Assembly (NCBI GenBank): GCA_024403335.1
Contig: JAKSSA010000027.1
Span: forward strand, 1-33,946
Length of the DNA: 33,946 nt
Direction of reading: 5' to 3'
DNA from: Lachnospiraceae bacterium
GTDB taxonomy: Bacteria; Bacillota; Clostridia; Lachnospirales; Lachnospiraceae
Shown here: positions 8,074-15,411 of the stretch, piece after piece
How the letters are laid out: the number at the start of each line of letters is the position of its first letter
Numbering within the stretch: position 1 is the stretch's first letter
The notes under the pieces: generated by a model
What the model was told of the DNA's origin: nothing
The model's database searches: none
Seen by the model: the letters and a program-made list of their open reading frames with translations, nothing else
Translations under genes and position numbers: made by a program

Positions 8074-8481
8074 TTATTCATACATAATCATGATTTTGGT
8101 TTCATAATATCCATAATCGTCATTGTTGATTGTTTTTTTGAAATCAAAAGTTACGGCAATTCCTTTAGGTGAAGTTTTTATGTTATAGGAAAGGGTTGTA
8201 GTACTGATTTCGCATTTTCCGTAAGGCAGATTATAGATGGTTGTTTCAGTTTTACCTGTTTCGTATGAAGAAACGGCTGTTATTTCTCCTGATTGCACAA
8301 CTTTTATATTTTTTGGTGTAATGGTCATTTTCATTTTTCCCTCAGGGGTATTGCTTTCGACAAAATATGACCATTGAGTCAGCTCTGTAGTGCTTTCAAG
8401 GGTGCCTGAATATTCGACCTTGATTAACTCATCCGGGTCGTGCTTTGTAGTTATTCTGATTTTTACATTTTTCTTTGCCAT
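8074..8481 (-). CDS. DUF1934 (YwiB-like) protein, apparently leaderless
   Basis: 135 residues, beta-strand-rich, with no signal peptide. The pattern KVEYSGTLE, TQWSYFVES, KMTITP, VVQSGEI, then YNLPYGKCEISTTTLSY and GIAVTFDFKK matches the calycin-like DUF1934 family; its function is not known. It is the only protein gene on the - strand here and is convergent with the HIT gene. No Shine-Dalgarno sequence precedes the ATG. Instead a near-consensus promoter ends six bases upstream of it, so the mRNA probably begins at or next to the start codon. The next in-frame ATG lies far inside the domain, so a later start is unlikely. Confidence 0.85.
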   Translation of the reverse strand: MAKKNVKIRITTKHDPDELIKVEYSGTLESTTELTQWSYFVESNTPEGKMKMTITPKNIKVVQSGEITAVSSYETGKTETTIYNLPYGKCEISTTTLSYNIKTSPKGIAVTFDFKKTINNDDYGYYETKIMIMYE

Positions 8482-8487
8482 GAGATG

Positions 8488-8516
8488 ATTTTAATTGCGA
8501 AGTTTTGTATTGTCAA
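8488..8516 (-). promoter_or_regulatory. Strong promoter for DUF1934 abutting its start codon
   Basis: On the - strand: TTGACA (8516-8511), a 17-bp spacer, TAAAAT (8493-8488), then six bases and ATG (8481-8479). The expected start point, about seven bases after the -10, falls on the start codon. Confidence 0.75.
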
Positions 8517-8518
8517 CA

Positions 8519-8703
8519 AAACTTTGACTTTGGGATAAACTTTGATTTCAGGACAAAACATTAGTTTCAGAATGTAGCTTTGATTTAAAATATAACTTTT
8601 ATCTTGGGACAAACATTAGTTTTAGAATGTAACTTTGATTAAAAACAAAACTTTGATTTTAGGACAAAACTTTAATTTTAGGATAACTTTATTTATAGAA
8701 TAG
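8519..8703. repeat. Degenerate 18-19 bp tandem repeat, about 10 units
   Basis: Units start near 8519, 8538, 8556, 8575, 8593, 8611, 8630, 8648, 8667 and 8685, with a core like AACTTTGATTTTAGGACAA. A sub-type carrying CATTAGTTT recurs 55 bp apart (8559 and 8614). It fills most of the spacer between the divergent DUF1934 and nucleoside phosphorylase genes and begins at the -35 box of DUF1934. The period is not a multiple of three and no long frame is open. Confidence 0.8.
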
Positions 8704-8769
8704 ATTTATAAATACTAAATTGCAACCTGGGTTATCAGAAGTAGATTTTAATATTAGGAAGAGATATTT

Positions 8770-9525
8770 ATGAGTTTGTTAGATAGCTATGATGAATCAA
8801 AACCGCTTATTGTTCCCGGTAATTTTTGTAAAAAAGGTAATTATGCTAAAAAATGCATTGTGACTTTTTCAAATAAGGTTGTGGCAGATGCTATCAAGCG
8901 TTATCCGCATGAAATAGTTGCAAGGGTTGGAACCTGTAACGGAAAAACACCTATATATTTAATTGACTTTGAAGGAGAGAAGATTCTGCTTTATATGTCA
9001 TTAATTACTGCGCCTGCTGCAGGAAGTAATATGGAAGAAGTAGCATATATGACAGGAGCTACACAGTTCATTGTTTTTGGTTCGTGTGGTTCACTTGATG
9101 AACTTGCAACAAAGGACAAATTTATTATTCCGACTGAGAGCTATCGTGGTGAGGGATATTCTTTTTATTATGTTCCTAAAAGTGATTATATTGAAATAAA
9201 GAATCATAGTAAGTTAAAAGCTATTTTAGATGAGATGGGACTGCCGACTGTGGAAGGAAAGAGCTTTACAACAGATGCTCTTTACAGAGAGACGGAAACT
9301 ATAATTGCACAAAGAAAAAAGGAAGGGTGCATATGCGTTGAAATGGAAAGTTCGGCGCTGCAGGCTCTTTGTATTAATAAGGGATATGAATTTTATACCT
9401 TCTTTTATATAAGCGATTTGGTTGGTACAAAAAAGTGGCAGAATGTATGCCTTGGAAAAGAGACGGAGAAGCTTCAGCAAATTAATTGTTTTGATATTGC
9501 ATTGCAAATTGCCAAACGCATTTAA
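8770..9525 (+). CDS. Nucleoside phosphorylase, uridine phosphorylase-like
   Basis: 251 residues, with AGGAAG eight bases before the start. It belongs to the PNP/UDP phosphorylase superfamily: RVGTCNGKTPIYLI, the phosphate-site strand FGSCGSLDE, TDALYRET and the nucleoside-binding VEMESSALQALC. The sequence is closer to uridine phosphorylase-like proteins than to MtnN encoded at 3341, with which it shares only the fold. It would cleave a nucleoside with phosphate in the cytosol; the base preference cannot be read by eye. It stands alone, between two repeat-bearing spacers. Confidence 0.88.
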   Translation: MSLLDSYDESKPLIVPGNFCKKGNYAKKCIVTFSNKVVADAIKRYPHEIVARVGTCNGKTPIYLIDFEGEKILLYMSLITAPAAGSNMEEVAYMTGATQFIVFGSCGSLDELATKDKFIIPTESYRGEGYSFYYVPKSDYIEIKNHSKLKAILDEMGLPTVEGKSFTTDALYRETETIIAQRKKEGCICVEMESSALQALCINKGYEFYTFFYISDLVGTKKWQNVCLGKETEKLQQINCFDIALQIAKRI

Positions 9526-9596
9526 TTTTGTATATGAAATTTTCCTATGGCTTTTTATGTTTAGCATATGGCAAAGATTTGTTGCTTGCAGGATGG

Positions 9597-9642
9597 AAGA
9601 TATTACAAATCAATGAAAGAAGATATTACAAATCAATGAAAG
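9597..9642. repeat. Perfect 23-bp tandem duplication
   Basis: Positions 9597-9619 and 9620-9642 are identical, 23 bp each. It lies 31 bp upstream of the AlkD-like gene. The lack of divergence indicates a recent slippage or duplication event. Confidence 0.95.
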
Positions 9643-9673
9643 GAAAAGCAAATTCATTACCGCAAACGGATAG

Positions 9674-10387
9674 ATGGATTATGCGAAGGTTGTTATGTCA
9701 ATAGTTGATGAAGTTCAGCAGGAACTTTTGAAAATGGAAGATTGTGAGTACAAAACTTTTTCTTCAAACCTGATGCCCGGAGTTGACTTTGAAAAGGTAA
9801 TAGGTATAAGAATTCCGAAGTTGCGAAAATATGCTAAAGAATTAGTGAAGAGAGAGGATATTGATGATTTTTTACTAACTCTTCCTCATAAATATCATGA
9901 AGAAAATAATATTCATGCATTTATTCTTGAACAATGCAGGGATTTCGATAAGACAATTGGGATGCTCAATTCCTTTCTTCCCTATGTTGATAACTGGTCA
10001 ACCTGTGACAGTATGAAGCCTAAGGCATTTAAGTCTCATAAAAAAGAATTGTGGCCTGAAATAAAGAAGTGGATTGCCTCAGAGCATGCATATACTATTC
10101 GATTTGGAATAGAAATGCTTATGTCTTTTTATCTTGATGAGAATTTTGATGAGGAGCAGGCAAATTTGGTATGTGCCATAAAAAGTGATGAATACTATGT
10201 CAATATGATGATTGCATGGTATTTTGCCACAGCACTTGCTAAACAATGGGACAGAATAATACCTTATATTGTTGAGAAAAGAATGACAAGTTGGTGTCAT
10301 AATAAAACCATTCAGAAGGCCAGGGAAAGTTTTCGAATAAGTAAAGAACAGAAGGAATATCTTAACAAACTGAAGATTACAAAATAA
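9674..10387 (+). CDS. AlkD-like DNA alkylation repair protein
   Basis: 237 residues, all-helical, made of HEAT-like repeats as in AlkD-type DNA glycosylases that remove bulky or cationic alkylated bases without flipping them. Supporting stretches are IGIRIPKLRKYAKEL, the ILEQC region, the conserved VDNWSTCDSM segment (near residue 115) and MMIAWYFATALAKQ (near 178). The final helix HNKTIQKARESFRIS is typical. No signal peptide. The ribosome binding site before the ATG at 9674 is weak (CGGA only), but the frame upstream is unlike the family. The spacers on both sides carry tandem repeats. Confidence 0.9.
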   Translation: MDYAKVVMSIVDEVQQELLKMEDCEYKTFSSNLMPGVDFEKVIGIRIPKLRKYAKELVKREDIDDFLLTLPHKYHEENNIHAFILEQCRDFDKTIGMLNSFLPYVDNWSTCDSMKPKAFKSHKKELWPEIKKWIASEHAYTIRFGIEMLMSFYLDENFDEEQANLVCAIKSDEYYVNMMIAWYFATALAKQWDRIIPYIVEKRMTSWCHNKTIQKARESFRISKEQKEYLNKLKITK

Positions 10388-10430
10388 AAAATAACAAAAC
10401 AAAAAATAACAAAATCACAAAATAAAAATA

Positions 10431-10490
10431 TAAGTATATATAAGTATATATAAGCGTATATAAGTGTATTTAAGCATATTTAAGCATATG
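10431..10490. repeat. Six 10-bp tandem repeats running into the ylmH start codon
   Basis: Six units of exactly 10 bp start at 10431, 10441, 10451, 10461, 10471 and 10481, of the form TAAGyrTATw. The last unit supplies the ATG at 10488. Each unit carries a TATA-like core. A 15-bp A-rich repeat precedes it (from about 10386). Confidence 0.9.
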
Positions 10491-11249
10491 TCAGAGCAGA
10501 TTTTTAACAATCACATACACGATCTTTCATCGGCTTCTTATCGCCGCAATGTTTTAATGCATACAGATTTTTTGGCTCAGGATGAGTTAGCTGAATTTAA
10601 GAAGCTTGTGCCAAAACTTGAAAATAAAAGATATGTAATATTCGGCGGGTACGAATATGCTGAGAGGGCTTTGGTGATTTTTCTTCCTGACTATGAGGAA
10701 GAATTTGATAATGACGGAAGTAACCATTTAATAGACTGTTTGAAGATAGAACCGGTAAATGCCAAGTTTGCAGATGAATTATCTCACAGAGACTATTTGG
10801 GCGCATTAATGAATTTAGGAATTGAAAGAAGAGTCATTGGAGATATAGTTATAAGTGAAAACAAGGCATATTTGTTTTGTTTGCCGATTATGACAGACTT
10901 TATTAAGGATAATTTGCAAAAAGTTAAGCATACCATGATAAAAATATCTGATGGAGATGCGAAAGAAATTGTATTAGAACAAAGATTTGAGCATATTATT
11001 GGAAGTGTGGCATCTGAAAGGCTGGATGCGATTGTGTCTTTTGTTTATAAGCTATCAAGAGGAAATGCCCAAAAGCTTATTGATGCTGAAAAGGTGTTTG
11101 TTAATGGGATGGTAGTGACTTCGGCAGGTAAAGACTTAAAACCGGAAGACAGAGTTTCTGTCAGAGGTTACGGCAAATTTATATACAAAGGTTATGAAAA
11201 TACCACTCGTAAGGGCAGATTGTATATGTCTGTTGATAAATTCGTGTGA
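10488..11249 (+). CDS. ylmH: YlmH-family S4-domain RNA-binding protein
   Basis: 253 residues from the ATG at 10488. The N-terminal part (about 1-150) has the YlmH look: DLSSASYRRNVLMHTDFLAQDELAEF, then a strand-rich region containing VIFGGYEYAERALVIFLP. Residues about 178-240 form an S4 RNA-binding domain (SERLDAIVSFVYKLSRGNAQKLIDAEKV, then a VNG and a GYGKF turn). YlmH proteins bind the ribosome or tRNA and have been linked to cell division and to rescue of stalled large subunits. No Shine-Dalgarno sequence is present: 10-bp tandem repeats occupy that position. An in-frame GTG at 10464 lies inside the repeats and has no binding site either. Confidence 0.88.
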   Translation: MSEQIFNNHIHDLSSASYRRNVLMHTDFLAQDELAEFKKLVPKLENKRYVIFGGYEYAERALVIFLPDYEEEFDNDGSNHLIDCLKIEPVNAKFADELSHRDYLGALMNLGIERRVIGDIVISENKAYLFCLPIMTDFIKDNLQKVKHTMIKISDGDAKEIVLEQRFEHIIGSVASERLDAIVSFVYKLSRGNAQKLIDAEKVFVNGMVVTSAGKDLKPEDRVSVRGYGKFIYKGYENTTRKGRLYMSVDKFV

Positions 11250-11341
11250 AATGCATTATGTGCCAATAAAATATTATTAACGAAAAGTGTGCCAATACAA
11301 AAGTGAATAAAATATAGGAAAATTTACGGGAAAGGATAACA

Positions 11342-11369
11342 TTTACAAATGAAGAAATAATGATATAAT
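11342..11369 (+). promoter_or_regulatory. Promoter of the Rpn-like gene
   Basis: TTTACA (11342-11347), a 16-bp spacer, and TATAAT (11364-11369). The predicted start point near 11376 lies only about 13 bases before the gene start, downstream of the GGAAGG at 11370-11375, which would then not be in the mRNA. Confidence 0.65.
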
Positions 11370-11377
11370 GGAAGGAA

Positions 11378-11392
11378 ATGAGTAACGAATGA
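11378..11392 (+). other. Four-codon minicistron overlapping the Rpn-like start
   Basis: ATG AGT AAC GAA TGA: a four-residue reading frame whose stop overlaps the next ATG (ATGA at 11389-11392). It could couple or meter translation of the gene below. Whether it is translated is unknown. Confidence 0.4.
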
Positions 11393-12276
11393 GTTATGAG
11401 AATAAGAAAGTAAAAGACCGGTTATTTTGTTGGATTTTTGGACGTGAAGAGAACAAAAGAAATTTGTTATCATTATATAATGCACTGAATGGCACAGAAT
11501 ACAAGGACGAAAGTTTAGTAGAGATTAATACTCTTGAAGATATAATATACATGAATATGAAAAATGATGTGTCTTGCATTATTGGTGATGACTTATCATT
11601 GTTTGAACATCAGAGTACATATAATCCTAATATGCCATTTAGAGAATTTCAGTACTGTTGTAAACTATATGAAGAAATATTAGTTAAAAGAGATTATGAT
11701 TTGTATTCAACCAGACTGTTGAAGTTTCCAGCTCCACATTGTTATGTGTTTTATAATGGAACAAAAGAGCAGGAAGACAGGGAACTGTTAAGGTTGTCAG
11801 ATGCTTTCGAAACTCCGTCTGAGGGCTATGAATGGACTACAACAATGCTTAATATTAATTATGGGCACAATAAAGAATTGATGAATAAGTGCGAGCCTTT
11901 GATGGAATATTCACTATTTGTTTCAAGAATTAGAGAAAATCAGCAGAGCATGGACAAAACGATTGCAGTAGATGAAGCGGTGGAATATATAATTGGCAGA
12001 AACGGTGTGCTATCGGAATTTTTCAGGATAAATAAAGCGGAGGTGTTTGATATGTGTTTAACTGAATATGATGAAGCAAAACACTTGAGAAATCTCAAGG
12101 CAGAAGGCAGAGCAGAAGGCAGGGCTGAAGGTGAAATGATATCGGCTTTGAAAATTTATGAAGCAATGATTTCGGACGGAGTATCAAGCGAAAAGGCTAT
12201 GATGTATTCCGGATTTTCGGAAGAAACTTTGGCACAGGCCAGAAGGATAAAGATGAAATTAAATCAAGAAGTGTAA
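11389..12276 (+). CDS. Rpn-family PD-(D/E)XK nuclease-like protein
   Basis: 295 residues. The core resembles the Rpn / putative-transposase group common in Lachnospiraceae: KVKDRLFCWIFG, INTLEDIIYMNMKNDVSCII with the Asp of the nuclease motif, then LFEHQSTYNPNMPFREF, where E-H-Q stands in place of E-x-K. The C-terminus has AEGR, AEGR, AEGE (residues 238-249), a 12-bp in-frame repeat typical of these proteins and prone to length change, followed by a helical tail. Rpn proteins of E. coli are nucleases that promote RecA-independent recombination or act in phage defence; which role applies here is unknown. No terminal inverted repeats were found, so this is a single gene and not an intact insertion sequence. 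Confidence 0.78.
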   Translation: MSYENKKVKDRLFCWIFGREENKRNLLSLYNALNGTEYKDESLVEINTLEDIIYMNMKNDVSCIIGDDLSLFEHQSTYNPNMPFREFQYCCKLYEEILVKRDYDLYSTRLLKFPAPHCYVFYNGTKEQEDRELLRLSDAFETPSEGYEWTTTMLNINYGHNKELMNKCEPLMEYSLFVSRIRENQQSMDKTIAVDEAVEYIIGRNGVLSEFFRINKAEVFDMCLTEYDEAKHLRNLKAEGRAEGRAEGEMISALKIYEAMISDGVSSEKAMMYSGFSEETLAQARRIKMKLNQEV

Positions 12277-12319
12277 GGAAATGAGTAGTTTTAGCAATAT
12301 GGTTTTTAAGGAGTATGAT

Positions 12320-15037
12320 ATGCAAGTTATATTTGAAAAAAATGAAGTTTTTAAGGTGAGCAATCCTCAGGAAAACAGTTACCTTTATTTTCCTATTGCA
12401 GGAAAAAACGGAATAATGTCTTCCCTGACACCTACACTTGGCGGTGATGCCAAGCTGTCAAAGGATGCATTTTTATATGAACCTGTCAGCGCTGAAAATC
12501 TTCATAATAACAGAAGTACAAGAAACTTCTGGTGTGTTATAAAAAACGAAAATGCCCCCTCTGTTTTGTGGTCTGCAACAGGTGCCTCTGCAGAGGAAGA
12601 ATATAAGAAAAGCGAGAATGTGGAAATGAGAGCGGGCTTTATGTGGCAGGAGTTGACACGTAAGGGAAGTTATGGCCTTAATTCAAAGATTACAGCTTTT
12701 GTAGGTATTGATTCACCTAATGCAGAAACTATTATTTTTGAAATTGAAAATGCCTCAGACAAGGACATAACCTTTACACCTGTTGTTGCTTTTCCTCTTT
12801 ATGGCCGTTCAGCAGATGATATAAGAGACCATCGCCATGTAACCTCTTTGTTACACAGAACCTTTATTGAAAAGAAGGGCATATCTCTTACCCCGACACT
12901 CACCTTTGATGAGAGAGGGCATAAGACCAATAAAATGAGCTATTTTTGCTTTGCAACCGATGAAGCGGGTAAAGCTCCTGTTGGTGTAATTCCGGCTACA
13001 GAAGATTTTATTGGAGAAGGTGGCAGCTTTACAAATCCATTGAGTTTAAAAAACGGTGATAAAGCAGAAGGCTATTATGCAATAAATGACAATTTATATA
13101 AGGAAATCGACGGATATGAGACCACTGCAACTTTACTTTTTGAAGATTGCACATTAAAACCTTCAGAAAAGAAAACTTTTATTGTTTTAGCAGGTATTGC
13201 TAAAAATGATGCAGCACCGGGTACGGTACATAAATCTGATAATTGTGACGGCAACTGTTCTTCATGTGATGGAGACGGTTGTGGCATGGATGGAATAAAC
13301 TATTACAGAACTTATATTGATTTTCTGTATGGAAATTTTGCGTATATTGATCTTGAAAAAACTCAGGAATATTGGAGAAATGAAGTTAACGTAAGTTTTG
13401 AAACAGGTGACAAGGAAAGAGACGGGTTCCTTCGCTGGGTTGCTTTCCAGCCGCTTTTAAGGAGAATATACGGATGTTCTTTCCTTCCTCATCATGATTA
13501 CGGCAGAGGCGGAAGAGGCTTTAGAGACTTGTGGCAGGATTGTCTTGCAATGTTGTTAATGAATCCTTCAGAAGTCGGAGGAATGATTGAATCTTACTTT
13601 GACGGAATAAGATCAGATGGTACAAACGCTACAATTATAGGAAGTAAGCCGGGCGAATTTATAGCGGACCGCAACGGAATAAAGCGAGTATGGTGCGATC
13701 ATGGCTATTGGCCTTTAGTAACCACAAAACTTTATATTGATCAAACAGGCGACCTTGATATTCTTTTTAAAGATGCGGCTTTCTTTAAAGATGATATGTG
13801 TTTAAGAGGTGAGGGGCTTGATAAAGCATATGCTTCAGAAGAACTTACGGCATTAAACCGACAGTTAGATGAGAACAATAAGGTTTATAAAGCAAGCATC
13901 TTTGAACATTTACTTATTGAGAATTTAACAGCAATAAAGGATGTTGGTGCAAACGGCTTTGTTAAGCTTCGCGGGGCAGACTGGAATGACGCGCTTGATA
14001 TGGCTAAGGAAAAAGGTGAAAGCGTCGCATTTACTTATGCATATGTAGGAAACTTAAGAACCTTAGCTGATATTTCAAGACAGCTTGAAAAAGTAAACAA
14101 TAGCGGAGATGGAATGCTTCTTTCCAAAGAAGTTGCGAAACTTTTGAATGAAACATATTCATTAACGGAGTATTGCGAGGCAGTAAAGCATACTTTTTCC
14201 GGTGAAAAGATTGCAGTTTCATTTAATAACATAGCAGAGTGTCTTGATAAAATCGCTGATAAAGTAACAAAACTGCTTCACGAAACGGAATGGGTTGAGG
14301 GTGAATACGCAAGATATAACAGTTATTATGACAATGATGGACTGAAATCTGATCACGATACGGAAATGTATTTGACAGGACAGGTATATGCCATTGTGTC
14401 AGGCGTTGCATCCGAAGAACAGGTAAAGAAAATATCCGAAAGTGCAGATTCTCTTTTGTTTGATGAAACATGTGGCGGTTACAGACTGAATTCGTATCTT
14501 GGTTCAAGAAGCTTTGAAAATAATACACTTGGAAGAATGCTTGGCTTTGCATTTGGAACTAAGGAAAACGGAGCTGTATTTTCACATATGGCAGTTATGT
14601 TCGGAAATGCATTGTATCAAAGAGGCTTTTCAAAAGAGGGCTATAAGGCTTTGAACGCATTATATGAGCAGGTAAAGGATACTGATTTAAGCAAGCTTTA
14701 TCCCGGTATACCCGAATATTTTAATCTGAAAGGAAGAGGCTTATATCATTATCTTACAGGAGCTGCAAGCTGGTATTTATATACGGTTTTGTCAGAAATG
14801 TTTGGTGTAAAGGGAAGGTATGGCGATTTGGTTATTAATCCTAAGTTACAGCCTGATCAGTTTGACAAAAACGGTATTGCAAAAGCAAAATTTGAATTTG
14901 CAGGAAGACAGCTTACTTTGGTTGTCGAAAATACAAAAGAAGGCTTTAATATTAAGGTATATGATGAAGCTGAAAATGAAATCGAATCGGAACACATGAA
15001 AAATGGCGTGATGATTACAAGAGACAGGCTTGCATGA
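12320..15037 (+). CDS. GH94-family glycoside phosphorylase
   Basis: 905 residues from the ATG at 12320, chosen for AAGGAG six bases upstream and because the domain begins at once; an ATG at 12281 adds 13 residues. An N-terminal beta-sandwich (LYFPIAGKNGIMSSLTP, NNRSTRNFWC) precedes an (alpha/alpha)6 barrel with HHDYGRGGRGFRDLWQD and the catalytic ADWND, where Asp557 is the expected acid. GH94 enzymes phosphorolyse beta-glucosides to glucose-1-phosphate. The length is nearer that of laminaribiose phosphorylases (about 900) than cellobiose phosphorylases (about 800), but specificity cannot be read by eye. No signal peptide: it acts in the cytosol on imported sugars. A Cys-rich insert (residues 309-321) is unusual. 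No transporter gene is adjacent. Confidence 0.85.
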   Translation: MQVIFEKNEVFKVSNPQENSYLYFPIAGKNGIMSSLTPTLGGDAKLSKDAFLYEPVSAENLHNNRSTRNFWCVIKNENAPSVLWSATGASAEEEYKKSENVEMRAGFMWQELTRKGSYGLNSKITAFVGIDSPNAETIIFEIENASDKDITFTPVVAFPLYGRSADDIRDHRHVTSLLHRTFIEKKGISLTPTLTFDERGHKTNKMSYFCFATDEAGKAPVGVIPATEDFIGEGGSFTNPLSLKNGDKAEGYYAINDNLYKEIDGYETTATLLFEDCTLKPSEKKTFIVLAGIAKNDAAPGTVHKSDNCDGNCSSCDGDGCGMDGINYYRTYIDFLYGNFAYIDLEKTQEYWRNEVNVSFETGDKERDGFLRWVAFQPLLRRIYGCSFLPHHDYGRGGRGFRDLWQDCLAMLLMNPSEVGGMIESYFDGIRSDGTNATIIGSKPGEFIADRNGIKRVWCDHGYWPLVTTKLYIDQTGDLDILFKDAAFFKDDMCLRGEGLDKAYASEELTALNRQLDENNKVYKASIFEHLLIENLTAIKDVGANGFVKLRGADWNDALDMAKEKGESVAFTYAYVGNLRTLADISRQLEKVNNSGDGMLLSKEVAKLLNETYSLTEYCEAVKHTFSGEKIAVSFNNIAECLDKIADKVTKLLHETEWVEGEYARYNSYYDNDGLKSDHDTEMYLTGQVYAIVSGVASEEQVKKISESADSLLFDETCGGYRLNSYLGSRSFENNTLGRMLGFAFGTKENGAVFSHMAVMFGNALYQRGFSKEGYKALNALYEQVKDTDLSKLYPGIPEYFNLKGRGLYHYLTGAASWYLYTVLSEMFGVKGRYGDLVINPKLQPDQFDKNGIAKAKFEFAGRQLTLVVENTKEGFNIKVYDEAENEIESEHMKNGVMITRDRLA

Positions 15038-15248
15038 CCTGATTGTGCAAAACAAGCGAAGAAAGTGGAAATTTACAAGATTATTTACAAAACAAGTGGA
15101 AATTTTGCGAATATTTGTTAAAAGACCATAAAAAAAACTTTGTTCGCCATAAAATTGACACAAATGGTCATTAAAATACTGCTCGTCGTGTGTTTCACAG
15201 ACATTGCACCCAAATCAATGGTGAACATGCGATAGCAGATTCGAGGAG

Positions 15249-15277
15249 TTTTTAAGTTGATTGGTTTTTGATATGAT
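15249..15277 (+). promoter_or_regulatory. Candidate extended -10 promoter of the S-layer-like gene
   Basis: TGA-TATGAT (15269-15277) fits an extended -10; a weak -35, TTTTTA, lies 17 bp upstream (15249-15254). The start point would be near 15284, giving a leader of about 128 nt. A TTGACA at 15155-15160 lacks a good -10 at standard spacing. The rest of the 15038-15411 spacer holds a 12-bp direct repeat (15063-15074 and 15094-15105) and no convincing gene. Confidence 0.5.
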
Positions 15278-15288
15278 GACTTGTCATC
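15275..15288. promoter_or_regulatory. Palindromic operator candidate over the promoter
   Basis: GATGAC-TT-GTCATC is a perfect 6-bp inverted repeat with a 2-bp centre. It overlaps the end of the -10 and the predicted start point, a position suited to a dimeric repressor. No regulator is identified. Confidence 0.4.
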
Positions 15289-15309
15289 GCCTAGGAAAAT
15301 GTCACAAAA

Positions 15310-15403
15310 CCGGCTGACTTGAAAATGAATTGATGAAGCAGAATTGTGGAATTTGCCGGAACCTGAGACCCGGCGGTTCATGTAACCCATTATTTTAAGG
15401 AGG
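15310..15403 (+). promoter_or_regulatory. Leader with competing hairpins before the S-layer-like gene
   Basis: GCCGG at 15355-15359 can pair with CCGGC at 15370-15374 or at 15310-15314. GAACC (15359-15363) can pair with GGTTC (15375-15379), which excludes a third stem, GGTT (15375-15378) with AACC (15384-15387). A strong AAGGAGG at 15397-15403 follows. I see no match to a known riboswitch class; the stems may instead stabilise a long-lived mRNA. Confidence 0.4.
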
Positions 15404-15411
15404 AAGAAAAA

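Noticed and set aside
11240..12280. Intact mobile element around the Rpn-like gene
   Set aside because: No terminal inverted repeats or target duplications were found; the gene has its own promoter and sits like a normal locus.
12281..12319. ATG at 12281 as the start of the GH94 gene
   Set aside because: Its AAGGA lies only about one base away, whereas the ATG at 12320 has AAGGAG at ideal spacing and fits the domain start.
15155..15182. TTGACA at 15155 as the main S-layer promoter
   Set aside because: No acceptable -10 occurs 16-18 bp downstream (TACTGC or similar only).
15164..15235. 23-codon frame in the S-layer leader region (MVIKILLVV...)
   Set aside because: It has no Shine-Dalgarno sequence, lies upstream of the favoured promoter, and its codons are unlike the neighbours.
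15280..15411. Known riboswitch (c-di-GMP, c-di-AMP, T-box, fluoride) before the S-layer-like gene
   Set aside because: None of the conserved cores I know for these classes is present; only generic stems are seen.
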